Counted from the stretch's first letter, positions 16,869 through 26,432 are shown. The stretch is DNA of 64,000 nt from Planktothrix sp. FACHB-1365 (GCF_014697575.1 NZ_JACJSC010000001.1:372001-436000); one strand, 5' to 3'. The notes: a model not told the origin generated them from the sequence alone. Numbers and translations: made by a program.

Positions 16869-17615
16869 ATGATGCCTAATTCAACGGCTAATACTCCTGA
16901 TGAACTAACGGGTCAATCCTATTCAACCTCTGAGTCGGACGCACTGAACTCCGATAATTTGGAGACTCAAGCTACAACAGCGACAGAATCAAGTTCCTAT
17001 CCAGAGGTTCCGACGGACGAATCTGTAACCGAAGATTCCTCTGAAAAAACCTTTGGCCAGGAAATCGAGTCAACGGGGGAAGGACTTCATGCTGAAGTCA
17101 TAGCTTTAGCGGAAGCCAATGCAGCCCTCAAAGCACAATTAGAAGATGTTAGTGGTCAATATCGACGTTTGGCGGCAGATTTTGAGAACTTCCGCAAACG
17201 CACTCAAAAGGAAAAAGAAGAGTTAGAAATCACTATCAAAGGTTCAACGCTGAAGCCATTACTCCCGGTTGTGGATAATTTTGACCGCGCTAGATCCCAA
17301 ATTAAACCCCAAACTGATTCAGAAATGAATATCCACAAGAGTTACCAAGGGGTTTATAAATTAATGGTGGATTGTCTCAAACAACTGGGGGTATCTGTGA
17401 TGCGTCCAGAAGGGCAGCCTTTTGATCCCAATTTACATGAAGCGGTGATGCGCGAAGCAACGGATGCCTATCCTGAAGGAACTGTGATTGAAGATTTAAT
17501 GCACGGTTATCAGTTAGGAGAAAAGGTCTTACGCCATGCGATGGTGAAAGTAGCAACGGCTCCTGAACCAGATTCTACAGAATCTACCGCCGAGGAAACT
17601 CCATCTGAAGCATAA
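16869..17615 (+). CDS. grpE: Nucleotide exchange factor GrpE
   Basis: GrpE releases ADP from DnaK. The 248 residues consist of a long acidic, Ser/Thr-rich disordered N-terminus (1-75), a coiled-coil helix (about 75-135, with [18 protein letters not shown]) and the C-terminal beta domain with the conserved [14 protein letters not shown] and [17 protein letters not shown] motifs. Two ATG codons are in tandem at the start. It is first in a grpE-dnaK-dnaJ cluster. Confidence 0.97.
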   Translation: MMPNSTANTPDELTGQSYSTSESDALNSDNLETQATTATESSSYPEVPTDESVTEDSSEKTFGQEIESTGEGLHAEVIALAEANAALKAQLEDVSGQYRRLAADFENFRKRTQKEKEELEITIKGSTLKPLLPVVDNFDRARSQIKPQTDSEMNIHKSYQGVYKLMVDCLKQLGVSVMRPEGQPFDPNLHEAVMREATDAYPEGTVIEDLMHGYQLGEKVLRHAMVKVATAPEPDSTESTAEETPSEA

Positions 17616-17766
17616 AGTGTTGCTCAGGGACAAGGAACCAGCCATAGGAGGGAACTCTAAATCTATCACCAGAAGCCATCTGGATCAAAGCGATTTTATC
17701 CCGTAAGAATCTGGAAAAATTGCTGATTTCAGGATCAGTATTGCAAACATTCATCGCCGAGGAGCT

Positions 17767-19821
17767 ATGGGAAAAGTCATTGGCATCGATTTAGGGACAA
17801 CGAACAGTTGTGTTGCCGTGTTAGAAGGCGGTAAACCGATCGTAATCGCTAATTCTGAAGGAGGACGAACCACTCCGAGTATTATCGGATTTGGTAAATA
17901 TGGCGATCGCTTAGTGGGCCAACTGGGCAAGCGACAAGCGGTTACGAATGCTGAAAATACGGTTTACAGTATTAAGCGGTTTATCGGACGTCGCTGGGAA
18001 GATACCGAAGAAGAACGCTCACGGGTTCCCTATACTTGTGTCAAAGGCAAGGACAACACCGTTAATGTCCAAATTCGCAACCAAGTCTACACCCCCCAAG
18101 AAATCTCGGCGATGGTGTTGCAAAAGCTCAAAGAAGATGCAGAAGCTTATTTAGGAGCAACGGTCACTCAAGCGGTGATTACGGTTCCAGCTTATTTTAC
18201 CGATGCTCAACGACAGGCGACCAAGGATGCGGGAACCATTGCGGGTTTAGATGTTTTACGGATTATCAATGAACCCACGGCAGCAGCTTTATCCTATGGC
18301 TTAGATAAACAAGATCAAGATCAGAAAATTCTGGTCTTTGACTTGGGTGGAGGTACTTTTGATGTCTCAATTCTACAACTGGGAGATGGGATTTTTGAAG
18401 TCAAATCAACGGCGGGAAATAACCATCTGGGCGGAGATGATTTTGATAACTGTCTGGTACAGTGGATGATCCAAAAATTCAAAACCCAGGAAGGCATCAA
18501 CCTCTTAACGGAAAAAATGGCATTACAACGGTTACGAGAAGCCGCCGAAAAAGCCAAAATCGAGTTATCCAGTCGCAACACTACCTCGATTAATTTGCCC
18601 TTTATTACCGCCGATGATTCGGGGCCAAAACATTTAGAACTGGAATTGAGTCGCACCGAATTTGAGGGTTTAGTTAAACCGTTGGTAGACAGTACCATTG
18701 AACCCGTCATCCAAGCGTTGAAAGATGCCAGTTTACAGCCTAATCAGGTGAATCGCATTATTTTAGTCGGGGGATCTACGCGAATTCCGGCGGTTCAACA
18801 AGCTATTAGTGAATATTTTGGAGGAAGAACCCCAGACCGTTCTGTTAACCCCGATGAAGCCGTTGCTTTAGGGGCTGCCATTCAAGCGGGAGTGTTAGCA
18901 GGAGAAGTCAAAGATTTATTGTTATTAGATATTACTCCTTTATCTCTAGGATTAGAAACCTTGGGAGGAGTTTTTACTAAAATTATTGAACGCAATACAA
19001 CAATCCCCACGAGCCGTTCTCAAATGTTTTCCACCGCCGTTGATGGACAAACCTCTGTGGAAATTCACGTTCTCCAAGGAGAACGGGCAATGGCGAAGGA
19101 TAATAAAAGTTTAGGAAAATTCCTCCTGAATGGAATTCCGTCGGCTAAACGGGGAGTTCCTCAAATTGAAGTGGCGTTTGATCTCGATGCCAATGGAATT
19201 CTAAAAGTTTTAGCGGAAGATAAAGGGACGGGACGAGAACAAGGGATTGAAATTAGTAATACCGGAGGATTGACGGAAGCAGAAATTGAACGAATGCGTC
19301 AAGAAGCAGAAATTTACGCTGAAGAGGACGAAAAACGTCGGTTAGTGGTAGAACTTAAAAATCAGTCCGAAACTTTGTTTGCTAATTGTAAACAAACCCT
19401 CAAAGGCAATGCTGATCAGATTAGTAATGCCCTCAAAGAACGAGTTCGCAAAGAAGCTGCGGCTTTAAAACAAGCGGTTGCTAATCCCAATATTTCCCAT
19501 GAGGATATGAAAAAACAGTTAGAATCCTTCCAAGAAATGTTGTATGCTTTGGCTTCAGAGATTTATGAACAAGCAGGTCAGAATTCGTCTTCCGCTTCAT
19601 CTGTTGCTTCGGAGTCTTCAGAATTTGAGGCTTCTGTACAAGCGGTAGAAGATAAACTAGAGGAAACACAGGAAGACGAAGATGAAGATGAAGAAGAGGC
19701 AAAACCTACCAGTAGTGAATTATTATTCTTGAACAACAGCATGATTGAGACTTCCTCTGGAATAGACACCTTCAGTGATCCTCCTGATCCTGGTAATCCG
19801 TTTACCAATACCCTGAATTGA
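17767..19821 (+). CDS. dnaK: Hsp70 chaperone DnaK
   Basis: ATP-dependent folding chaperone of the cytosol. The 684 residues contain the nucleotide-binding domain (1-385; [38 protein letters not shown]), linker [13 protein letters not shown] and the substrate-binding domain and lid to about 605. The tail is unusual: a Ser-rich part, a Glu/Asp stretch near 631-646, then 38 uncharged or mildly charged residues ending in PFTNTLN rather than the common DVIDAEF-type end. Cyanobacteria have several DnaK paralogues; linkage to grpE and dnaJ suggests the main housekeeping copy, but I cannot assign its number. GAGGAG lies just before the ATG. Confidence 0.96.
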   Translation: MGKVIGIDLGTTNSCVAVLEGGKPIVIANSEGGRTTPSIIGFGKYGDRLVGQLGKRQAVTNAENTVYSIKRFIGRRWEDTEEERSRVPYTCVKGKDNTVNVQIRNQVYTPQEISAMVLQKLKEDAEAYLGATVTQAVITVPAYFTDAQRQATKDAGTIAGLDVLRIINEPTAAALSYGLDKQDQDQKILVFDLGGGTFDVSILQLGDGIFEVKSTAGNNHLGGDDFDNCLVQWMIQKFKTQEGINLLTEKMALQRLREAAEKAKIELSSRNTTSINLPFITADDSGPKHLELELSRTEFEGLVKPLVDSTIEPVIQALKDASLQPNQVNRIILVGGSTRIPAVQQAISEYFGGRTPDRSVNPDEAVALGAAIQAGVLAGEVKDLLLLDITPLSLGLETLGGVFTKIIERNTTIPTSRSQMFSTAVDGQTSVEIHVLQGERAMAKDNKSLGKFLLNGIPSAKRGVPQIEVAFDLDANGILKVLAEDKGTGREQGIEISNTGGLTEAEIERMRQEAEIYAEEDEKRRLVVELKNQSETLFANCKQTLKGNADQISNALKERVRKEAAALKQAVANPNISHEDMKKQLESFQEMLYALASEIYEQAGQNSSSASSVASESSEFEASVQAVEDKLEETQEDEDEDEEEAKPTSSELLFLNNSMIETSSGIDTFSDPPDPGNPFTNTLN

Positions 19822-19950
19822 AAGGTTTGTCCTACAGAGGAAGGCTTTTGAGGATTTATGATAGAATTGAAAAGTCTCAAATGTAGGATTAAACCAGTGA
19901 TCAGTTATCGGTAAACAGTAATCAATGGAAGAGTGAGTCGTAAATCGTCA

Positions 19951-20042
19951 TATAGCACTACGCAAAAAGGTAGGGAAATTTCTAAATCCTGAAAGCCTTT
20001 CACAACTTACTGTTCCCTGTTCCCGCTTTGCGTAGCGCTATA
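19951..20042. mobile_element. MITE-like element with 16-bp terminal inverted repeats
   Basis: TATAGCACTACGCAAA (19951-19966) and TTTGCGTAGCGCTATA (20027-20042) are inverted repeats with one mismatch bounding a 92-bp non-coding element. The interior contains CTGTTCCCTGTTCCC, the same word as in the heptamer array at 51439-51466, which is itself followed by GTAGCACTATAA. It looks like a miniature inverted-repeat element in the dnaK-dnaJ spacer. No target-site duplication is obvious. Confidence 0.55.
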
Positions 20043-20137
20043 GTTGTCAATTTTTAGCTAAAAACTAGAAACTGACTAGGGGTTACTGATTAAGCGTTAA
20101 CAAAATTGTTGTTATTTATTTTTAGGCAAAATACTCT

Positions 20138-21268
20138 ATGGCAGGCGATTATTATGAAATATTGGGTGTCTCCCGCGACGCAGATACAGAAGAACTTAAA
20201 CGGGCTTATCGTCGCCTAGCTCGGAAATATCACCCGGATGTCAATAAAGAACCGGGTGCAGAAGAACGGTTTAAAGAAATTAGTCGCGCTTATGAAGTGT
20301 TAAAAGAACCGGAAATGCGGGCGCGATATGACCGTTTTGGAGAAGCGGGAGTAGGGGGTGGTGCTGGAGGTTTTGACCCCAACTTTACCGATCCGTTTAC
20401 CGATATTTTTGAAAGCTTCTTCAGTGGGTTTGGCGGGGGTATGGGAGGTAATGCCCAAACTCGCAAGCGCACAGGCCCAGCCCGGGGAGATGACCTGCGT
20501 TTAGACCTGCGGTTAGAGTTCAAAGAAGCCATCTTTGGCGGCGAAAAAGAAATCCGCATTAAGCATTTAGAAACCTGTGAAACTTGTACCGGAAGCGGTG
20601 CTAAACCCGGAACTCGCCCCCAAACTTGTTCCACCTGTGGGGGGAGTGGTCAAGTGCGTCGAGCAACTCGTACTCCCTTTGGCAGTTTTACTCAAGTCTC
20701 CGTTTGTCCGAACTGTAATGGTACAGGACAAATGATTGAGGATAAATGTTCCACCTGTGGCGGTCGTGGGTTAAATGAAGTCACGAAAAAACTTAAAATT
20801 AATGTTCCCGCCGGGGTGGATAACGGTACTCGTCTGCGGGTTGCCTCCGAGGGGGATGCCGGGAAACGGGGAGGGCCCCCTGGGGATTTATATGTGTTTT
20901 TATCCGTCGCACCTGATCCGAAATTTAAACGGGATGGGATTAATATTCTGTCCGACGTGAAAATTAGCTACCTTCAGGCGATCCTCGGTTTTAACTTTGA
21001 GGTAGACACCGTTGATGGCCCGACTAAATTAACCATTCCCCCTGGGACTCAACCGGGAACGGTATTAACCCTAGAAAATAAAGGGGTTCCTCGTCTGGGA
21101 AATCCTGTGAGTCGGGGGGATCATTTAATTACGGTTCTCGTCGATATTCCCACGAAGTTGATTCCAGAAGAACGGGAACTTTTGGAACAGTTGGTTAAAA
21201 TTCGGGGCGATCGCACGGGAAAGGGGGGACTTGAGGGATTTCTCGGTAATTTATTTCAACAAAAATAA
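20138..21268 (+). CDS. dnaJ: Hsp40 co-chaperone DnaJ
   Basis: DnaJ delivers substrates to DnaK and triggers its ATPase. The 376 residues show the J domain (1-70, HPD in KYHPDVNKE) and a Gly/Phe-rich region (about 70-110). Four CxxCxGxG zinc motifs follow ([32 protein letters not shown]), then the C-terminal substrate-binding and dimerisation domains. This is a full type I DnaJ. It lies 316 bp after dnaK, with a MITE-like element between, so it may have its own promoter. Confidence 0.97.
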   Translation: MAGDYYEILGVSRDADTEELKRAYRRLARKYHPDVNKEPGAEERFKEISRAYEVLKEPEMRARYDRFGEAGVGGGAGGFDPNFTDPFTDIFESFFSGFGGGMGGNAQTRKRTGPARGDDLRLDLRLEFKEAIFGGEKEIRIKHLETCETCTGSGAKPGTRPQTCSTCGGSGQVRRATRTPFGSFTQVSVCPNCNGTGQMIEDKCSTCGGRGLNEVTKKLKINVPAGVDNGTRLRVASEGDAGKRGGPPGDLYVFLSVAPDPKFKRDGINILSDVKISYLQAILGFNFEVDTVDGPTKLTIPPGTQPGTVLTLENKGVPRLGNPVSRGDHLITVLVDIPTKLIPEERELLEQLVKIRGDRTGKGGLEGFLGNLFQQK

Positions 21269-21271
21269 AAA

Positions 21272-21329
21272 GTTGACCGTTGGCTGTTAGCTGCTTTGCA
21301 CTGAGCCTGTCGAAGTGTTAACGGTCAAC
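21272..21329. repeat. Inverted repeat after dnaJ
   Basis: GTTGACCGTT (21272-21281) pairs with AACGGTCAAC (21320-21329) around a 38-base loop that contains CACTGAGCCTGTCGAAGTG. It could end the dnaJ transcript, but no T-run follows. Confidence 0.5.
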
Positions 21330-21365
21330 AGTCAGCAGAAAACAAACAATATATCCCTCTTTTTT

Positions 21366-21623
21366 ATGACAGAAACAACTCACTTAAAACCAGATGCTCA
21401 ATTGGATTTGCGGGGAACTCCTTGTCCCCTCAATTTTGTTCGCACGAAATTACGGTTAGAACAGATGCAGCCCGGTTCCCTGCTGGAAGTTTGGTTAGAT
21501 GCGGGAGAACCCATTGAGCAAGTCCCTGATAGTTTAACCATGGCAGGGTACGATATTGAGCAAATCACAGATTGTTCGGACTTTTTCTCCCTGCAAATTC
21601 GTTGTCCTGTGACCGTTCAATGA
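21366..21623 (+). CDS. TusA-family sulfur carrier-like protein
   Basis: From the ATG at 21366 the protein has 85 residues, the normal TusA size; longer in-frame starts give an atypical N-terminus. The signature LDLRGTPCPLNFVRTKLRL contains the active-site Cys20 in a CPxxF-like setting that would carry a persulfide, and LEVWLDAGEPIEQVPDSL follows the family pattern. TusA proteins pass sulfur in tRNA thiolation or cofactor synthesis; which pathway is used here is unknown. Its stop codon overlaps the rsgA start (ATGA), indicating translational coupling. Confidence 0.88.
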   Translation: MTETTHLKPDAQLDLRGTPCPLNFVRTKLRLEQMQPGSLLEVWLDAGEPIEQVPDSLTMAGYDIEQITDCSDFFSLQIRCPVTVQ

Positions 21624-22771
21624 GTTCAATGACAACCAATGAACCGTTGAATGTCTCAGAACTGATCGGAACAGTTGTCGCCGTTCAAGCGAATTTCTAT
21701 CAGGTTCAACTGGAAACCCAAGCAACTTCACTTCCTGAAACTATCCTGTTATGTACCCGTCGTTCTCTGTTGAAAAAAATGGGTCAGCAGGTGATGGTGG
21801 GAGATCAAGTTGTGGTGGAAGAACCGGACTGGTTAGGAAAACGGGGGGCGATCACTCAAGTTTTTCCGCGCCGGACAGAACTGAGTCGTCCTCCTATTGC
21901 TAATGCTAATCAAATTTTATTAGTATTTGCGATCGCAGAACCAGAGCTAGAAGCAACGGCTTTAAGTCGGTTTTTAGTGAAGGCGGAATCAACGGGTTTA
22001 GAAGTGTGTTTGTGTTTAAATAAGTGCGATTTAGTCTCCTCAGAACAGTTGTTATATTGGCGCGATCGCTTATTAAATTGGGGATATCAGGCTTTATTTA
22101 TAAGTGTGAGTAGCGGGTTAGAATATACGGTTAATTCTGATCATCAAATTATTCAAAAATCTCTATTTCAAATAGAAAATACGTTTTTAGAGAATACTTT
22201 ACTTTATCAACTTCAAGATAAAACAACGGTGATTTCTGGCCCTTCTGGGGTGGGAAAATCCAGTTTAATTAATCAATTAATTCCCAGTATTAATTTACGG
22301 GTTGGTAGCGTGTCGGGGAAATTAGGACGGGGAAGACATACAACTCGTCACGTTGAATTATTCCAATTACCGACGGGTGGGTTATTAGCGGATACACCGG
22401 GATTTAATCAACCTGAATTAGAATGTAGCCCCGAAGAATTAACAGATTATTTTCCCGAAGCAAAACACCGTTTTCAGCAGGGAAAATGCCAGTTTAGTGA
22501 TTGTTTACATCGAGATGAACCTAATTGTAGTGTTCGGGGGGACTGGGAACGTTATCCGATTTATTTGGATTTTTTAGAAGCTGCGATCGCCCATCAAGAA
22601 ATGCTTCAACAACAAAAAGATGTAGAAGTCAATGTCAAATCTAAATCAAAATCAGGCGGTAAACAACAATTAGAACCGAAATTAGCTAGTAAAAAATATC
22701 GTCGTTCTTCCCGTCGTTTTCAACATCAGACGTTACAGGATTTATGCGAAGATTTTAGTGAAGAAGAGTAA
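21620..22771 (+). CDS. rsgA: Ribosome small-subunit-dependent GTPase A
   Basis: RsgA is a circularly permuted GTPase that assists late 30S subunit maturation. From the overlapping ATG the product has 383 residues. It has an OB-fold (about 12-85), then G motifs in permuted order: NKCD, SGPSGVGKSSLINQL (P-loop) and DTPGF. A zinc site CQFSDCLHRDEPNC follows near residue 300, and then a basic Lys/Ser/Arg-rich tail (about 335-375). The in-frame TTG further upstream would overlap the preceding gene much more. Cotranscription with the tusA-like gene is likely. Confidence 0.95.
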   Translation: MSSMTTNEPLNVSELIGTVVAVQANFYQVQLETQATSLPETILLCTRRSLLKKMGQQVMVGDQVVVEEPDWLGKRGAITQVFPRRTELSRPPIANANQILLVFAIAEPELEATALSRFLVKAESTGLEVCLCLNKCDLVSSEQLLYWRDRLLNWGYQALFISVSSGLEYTVNSDHQIIQKSLFQIENTFLENTLLYQLQDKTTVISGPSGVGKSSLINQLIPSINLRVGSVSGKLGRGRHTTRHVELFQLPTGGLLADTPGFNQPELECSPEELTDYFPEAKHRFQQGKCQFSDCLHRDEPNCSVRGDWERYPIYLDFLEAAIAHQEMLQQQKDVEVNVKSKSKSGGKQQLEPKLASKKYRRSSRRFQHQTLQDLCEDFSEEE

Positions 22772-22862
22772 GATTTTTTAACGTTAAATTTTAGATCAGA
22801 ATTAACCCCAGATTTCTTTGATTTAGGGGTAGGAAAATTTCTACTAAAATAAAATCCCAACT

Positions 22863-24257
22863 TTAAAGCCTTTTAACATATTCTTTTAAGAGAGGATTCA
22901 CAATAAAAAATGTCATGTTATCTTTTTCTTCTCTGGCTACTAAAAAACGCCTGATTAGAGATTGAATAGTATTTAATAAATCTGAATTTGATAGTTTGGT
23001 CTGAGTTGAAAGAGACTGTAAATTAAATATTTCTGGAGAATTGGAAAGTACAGTGATCAACATTTTTTCCTGTGGAGATAAACGTTGAAATTGTAGCTTA
23101 AGTTGATCTTGCAGGGAGTCGCATAAAATCGGCTCATCATAGTATAAAAACTCAGTTACTCTACTATTAAATAATTCTTGAATCAGAGTTGCTATCATTC
23201 TTAACCATAAAGGGTTGCCTTGATAAGTATTAATTAAGATATCCCATGTTTCAGGATTAGATAAATTTTTATCTCTGAAAATATCTTGAGCAGCTAGACC
23301 TAAACTTCCTAATATCAAAGTACGAACTGGAAGATTTTCAAATTCAATTTTTTCAATTTCTCTAGGTTTTTCCCAACTGTTTAAGATCACACAACTCTGA
23401 TGGCAAACCTCGGCAATTTTTTTATAAAATAGTTGATAATTCTCATAACCAGATTGATAGTGACCTGCTAATTGTCCGTCACAAAACAGCATTTGAATAT
23501 CATCTAGGATGATAAGACAGCGATATTGACGCAGATAATTGAACAGTTGAGAAAATTTTGTTTCTAACTTTAAAGGAATTTCTATTTTATCTTGCTTGCA
23601 GAATATTTCTAACAAGTTCGTTAAGGTTTCATCTAGGGTAGGAGCAAAACTAAGACTACGATAAATGATGTAATCAAAGTTACTTTTAATTTCATCTATC
23701 AAATGAAGGGAAAGGGTTGTTTTGCCAATTCCACTTAAACCTAAAAGGGTTATTAATTGAACTCCATCTTCTATCATCCATTTTTCAAGGGTAAAAAGTT
23801 CCTGAGTGCGATCGTAAAATTTTGTTATTTTTGGTGCATCGTTTAAATCGATATGCGGTTGGTTAAGAGTAGTTTGGGGATCATTTAGATTTGATTTATT
23901 TTGTTGTTGAGCTTTAGCTCTTTCTGATTCAGAACAAATATTAATATGATGAACTGTAACTGTCTCACCAACAATAGCTGATGAAATTTTATTCTTATAA
24001 ATTCTTCCTTTCTCAAATATAGCTCTAAAATTAGATTTTTTAACAGTTTCTCCTAACTCTTCAGAGATCATTTTCCATAATTCTGAACCGACCCATTTAA
24101 CATGACTTTCACTGGCATAATGATCTTCAGCAATTTCAGAGTATGTGCAGTTTTGTATAGTACCTCGCAGAATCGCTTGTTGGAGATGATCTAAGTGTTT
24201 TCCTGTCTTGGTAAAAATGAGATGATCTGCCAGTTCTAGGACTTCTTCAATATCCAT
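22863..24257 (-). CDS. NB-ARC/STAND ATPase with N-terminal VMAP-like HTH domain
   Basis: The 464 residues start with an HTH-like domain (about 1-90; QQAILRGTIQNCTYSEIAED) typical of cyanobacterial NB-ARC proteins. A polar linker follows, then an NTPase domain: DRTQEL hinge at 149-154, Walker A GLSGIGKTT (173-181), Walker B CLIILDDIQ (247-255), and a GNPLWLRMIATLI motif. A winged-helix region closes the protein (about 385-464). STAND proteins usually carry WD40 or TPR sensor repeats after this; here the chain ends. Function, whether signalling or defence, is not known. An AT-rich region with TACTTT repeats lies upstream. Confidence 0.8.
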   Translation of the reverse strand: MDIEEVLELADHLIFTKTGKHLDHLQQAILRGTIQNCTYSEIAEDHYASESHVKWVGSELWKMISEELGETVKKSNFRAIFEKGRIYKNKISSAIVGETVTVHHINICSESERAKAQQQNKSNLNDPQTTLNQPHIDLNDAPKITKFYDRTQELFTLEKWMIEDGVQLITLLGLSGIGKTTLSLHLIDEIKSNFDYIIYRSLSFAPTLDETLTNLLEIFCKQDKIEIPLKLETKFSQLFNYLRQYRCLIILDDIQMLFCDGQLAGHYQSGYENYQLFYKKIAEVCHQSCVILNSWEKPREIEKIEFENLPVRTLILGSLGLAAQDIFRDKNLSNPETWDILINTYQGNPLWLRMIATLIQELFNSRVTEFLYYDEPILCDSLQDQLKLQFQRLSPQEKMLITVLSNSPEIFNLQSLSTQTKLSNSDLLNTIQSLIRRFLVAREEKDNMTFFIVNPLLKEYVKRL

Positions 24258-24310
24258 AAGCCAAGAAGATGTTAAAGGTGATCACATTTTACCCTACTTT
24301 TAATACTATT

Positions 24311-24337
24311 CGTACTTTGCGTACTTTTGTAACTTTG
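24311..24337. promoter_or_regulatory. 9-bp tandem repeats in a divergent promoter region
   Basis: CGTACTTTG-CGTACTTTT-GTAACTTTG are three consecutive 9-base units, and CCTACTTTT follows at 24346-24354. They lie between the divergent NB-ARC and ParB-like genes, where they could serve as repeated operator half-sites. This is inference from position. Confidence 0.35.
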
Positions 24338-24421
24338 TCAAAATTCCTACTTTTCAGACTGACATTGATTTGAGTTTGACCTATTCTTAAAATTAAAATT
24401 GAGTAAAGTAAAAATGAAAAT

Positions 24422-24661
24422 ATGGAAACTGTACCTGTAAAAATGTCGGATATTAGAATTCCTAAGAGAAGCGAACTTACTGAGGGTAAAATACGCTCAT
24501 TAGAAAATTCTCCTGATTCGCTATCCAGTTTGCTTCATAGCAAAAGCGATCCTATTGCACTACACAAAGGAACACCACCTTACAAAGTTTATAGCGGGAG
24601 ACATAGAGTTTATGTAGCTGCTCAACAGGGAATTAAGGTAATCCCAGTAGTTTTTACTTAA
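24422..24661 (+). CDS. Stand-alone ParB-like N-terminal domain protein
   Basis: The 79-residue protein matches the ParB/sulfiredoxin fold: an N-terminal strand (ETVPVKMSDIRIP), SDPIALHKG, then YKVYSGRHRVYVAAQQGIKV (GRHR at 59-62) and the last strand IPVVF. There is no HTH or C-terminal domain, so it is not a chromosomal ParB. Similar small proteins occur near defence and toxin genes, but their role is unclear. It is divergent from the NB-ARC gene (163 bp between) and upstream of a zinc-ribbon protein gene. The ribosome-binding site is weak. Confidence 0.7.
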   Translation: METVPVKMSDIRIPKRSELTEGKIRSLENSPDSLSSLLHSKSDPIALHKGTPPYKVYSGRHRVYVAAQQGIKVIPVVFT

Positions 24662-24897
24662 TCAGTAACTGCCTTTTTTTGATGCAAATATTCAGATTTT
24701 TAGAAAAAGGCACTCTCAATAATCCCTGATTTCTAGGTAGAACCTAACAATACTAGATTCCACACTCCGCCTGCTATTTTTTAATCGGAAGCAGAGCCTC
24801 TTTTTTGCATTTATTAAGTCCTATTATCAAAATTTAAAATTTACAGCCGAATTTTTAGCGATTATATCCAAAAATAAAATAACCCTGTGATTTACTT

Positions 24898-25965
24898 ATG
24901 TCTCAGTTAATTCAATGTGCTCGATGCGGAAAATTATTTGACAGTAGTTTAAGAAGTTGTTTTCACTGTGGTGAAACAAAATTTAGATATGTTAATTGTG
25001 AAAAATGTAAAACAGCAATCCCAGAGTTTGAAGCGCAGTATTGGCAAATCATTGACTATTCTTGTCACGCTACAAGCAGGGTACCTATCACTCTCTGTAA
25101 AGCTTGTAAACAGAAGGCTCCAGAAATTATAAGCGATCAAGATGTCATATTTAATTCCGTTCAATTTACTTGTCAAACTTGTAGATATAGTTTTACCAAG
25201 ACTGCTAAATTTAGTAGTAAAGATACGTGGGATCATCGTGTCCATGCTCATATCAATTTAAACCCAAAGCTTGAAGATATGATTAGGTCAAAATCTGATC
25301 TAGAAGATATGATTAATTTACGACTAGGTTATGATGCTCCTTGGGAATTATCACCTGTTAGAAGTCATCGCTATCCTTTGCGTATCCAAGATACTGCCCA
25401 ATGTCCTAAATGCGGTGGCCAAAGTGTTTCTACTTTGATGGATTATCCTTATGTTCGATGTAAATTTTGTGGAGGACTTACAGAAAGAAAAAATAGTTTT
25501 GTTAAATCTACTTATCTAACTAGAAAAATATTTAATGCAAGAAAAAGCCATAAAAATAGACGATATTATCCTGATTCTCCTGGCTTCGATGGTTATTCGT
25601 TAGTGGAAAATAACTTGTTAGATTATTATCATAAATTTTGTTATGATTTTTTTCCAGGAGAACCATTAGTATCATTTGGTGAAATCAAGTCTTTTATATC
25701 TGAATACTATTTTAACGAGTATTTGAGACAGAGTTTTTACTTTGCTATAAGGTGCATTTTATATTATTTCTTAACAGGTATGTTTTTGTTTTTAATAAAG
25801 TTTACTTATTTGTTTTTAATAGGTAGCGTTTTTTTAATAGGTAGTGCTTTAGCTTTTTTGGATTACACCCATTATTATAAAAAACGAGTAGAAGAATTAG
25901 AAAAATACAATAAATCGATTGACCCTCAAGACATATATTTTATAGTTTTATTATCAAGATTATAA
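24898..25965 (+). CDS. Membrane-anchored multi-zinc-ribbon protein, unknown function
   Basis: The 355 residues hold four potential metal sites: C7/C10/C21/C24, C34/C37/C67/C70, C92/C95 with H113/H116 or H118, and C169/C172/C188/C191. A region with many Tyr, Lys and Arg follows (200-270). Two adjacent transmembrane helices (about 280-325) come next, then a short charged tail. The third site resembles a C2H2-like finger. I do not recognise the family. The metal-binding part would face the cytosol. It has low GC and lies in the accessory patch, after the ParB-like gene. Confidence 0.65.
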   Translation: MSQLIQCARCGKLFDSSLRSCFHCGETKFRYVNCEKCKTAIPEFEAQYWQIIDYSCHATSRVPITLCKACKQKAPEIISDQDVIFNSVQFTCQTCRYSFTKTAKFSSKDTWDHRVHAHINLNPKLEDMIRSKSDLEDMINLRLGYDAPWELSPVRSHRYPLRIQDTAQCPKCGGQSVSTLMDYPYVRCKFCGGLTERKNSFVKSTYLTRKIFNARKSHKNRRYYPDSPGFDGYSLVENNLLDYYHKFCYDFFPGEPLVSFGEIKSFISEYYFNEYLRQSFYFAIRCILYYFLTGMFLFLIKFTYLFLIGSVFLIGSALAFLDYTHYYKKRVEELEKYNKSIDPQDIYFIVLLSRL

Positions 25966-26001
25966 TAGCTTATAAGAAGTAAAATTAGAGTGGAATTTAC
26001 C

Positions 26002-26184
26002 ATGAACCAACAACACCCTATTTCTGATCGGACAACAAGAGAAAGACTATTAGCTAATTTACGCCGGACTCATTTAGAAATGGAACAGTTTAATTTAGAA
26101 TTAGAAGAAATTAATGCTAAATTAGAAGCGGTTATTCGTGAAAAGCGGTTGTCGAGGTTGAATAACCTGTTAAATAATTCTTAA
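26002..26184 (+). CDS. Small coiled-coil protein
   Basis: From the ATG the product has 60 residues; an in-frame GTG at 25990 would add four. It is almost entirely a charged helix (RRTHLEMEQFNLELEEINAK, then LEAVIREKRLSRLNNLL) with heptad spacing of leucines, so a dimeric coiled coil is likely. No function is recognised. It follows the zinc-ribbon gene by 36 bp and may be cotranscribed. Its 3' end overlaps by four bases the end of the broken antitoxin gene on the other strand. Confidence 0.55.
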   Translation: MNQQHPISDRTTRERLLANLRRTHLEMEQFNLELEEINAKLEAVIREKRLSRLNNLLNNS

Positions 26185-26432
26185 TTTAAAGTTTGTTCTA
26201 CTGTTAAAAATTCTCCCTGCTGATATTCTTGACCAGAGGCTTCAATATCAGCAATTAAGGTTTTGTCTTGAAGGAGTTCGGCGGTTTCTGTCCAGCTTTC
26301 TAATTCTTCTTGACTGATGAGGATAAAACTTTTATTATCCTGAACAATAACAACCCCTCCAGGTTCCGTACTGGCTTTTTCTAAAATTTAACTGAAGTTA
26401 TTTTTAGCATATTCTCCTGTAACGTGATACAT
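26181..26432 (-). pseudogene. Phd/YefM-type antitoxin gene with an in-frame stop
   Basis: On the minus strand an 84-codon frame encodes MYHVTGEYAKNNFS, a TAA stop at codon 15 (26388-26390), then ILEKASTEPGGVVIVQDNKS and FILISQEELESWTETAELL to a normal stop. The pattern (start, F-S-x-IL, GGVVIVQDNKSFILIS-x-EEL) is that of type II antitoxins of the Phd/YefM family. The single nonsense codon with an otherwise intact frame marks a recent loss. No start codon suitable for reinitiation follows nearby, and no RelE/ParE-like toxin is adjacent. Confidence 0.8.

Noticed and set aside
19578-19880. Frame antisense to the dnaK 3' end
   Set aside because: Its Ser-rich product is only the complement of the acidic GAA/GAT-rich dnaK tail.
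21572-21619. Longer N-terminus of RsgA
   Set aside because: It starts with TTG within the tusA-like gene; the ATG overlapping its stop gives a normal RsgA start and coupling.
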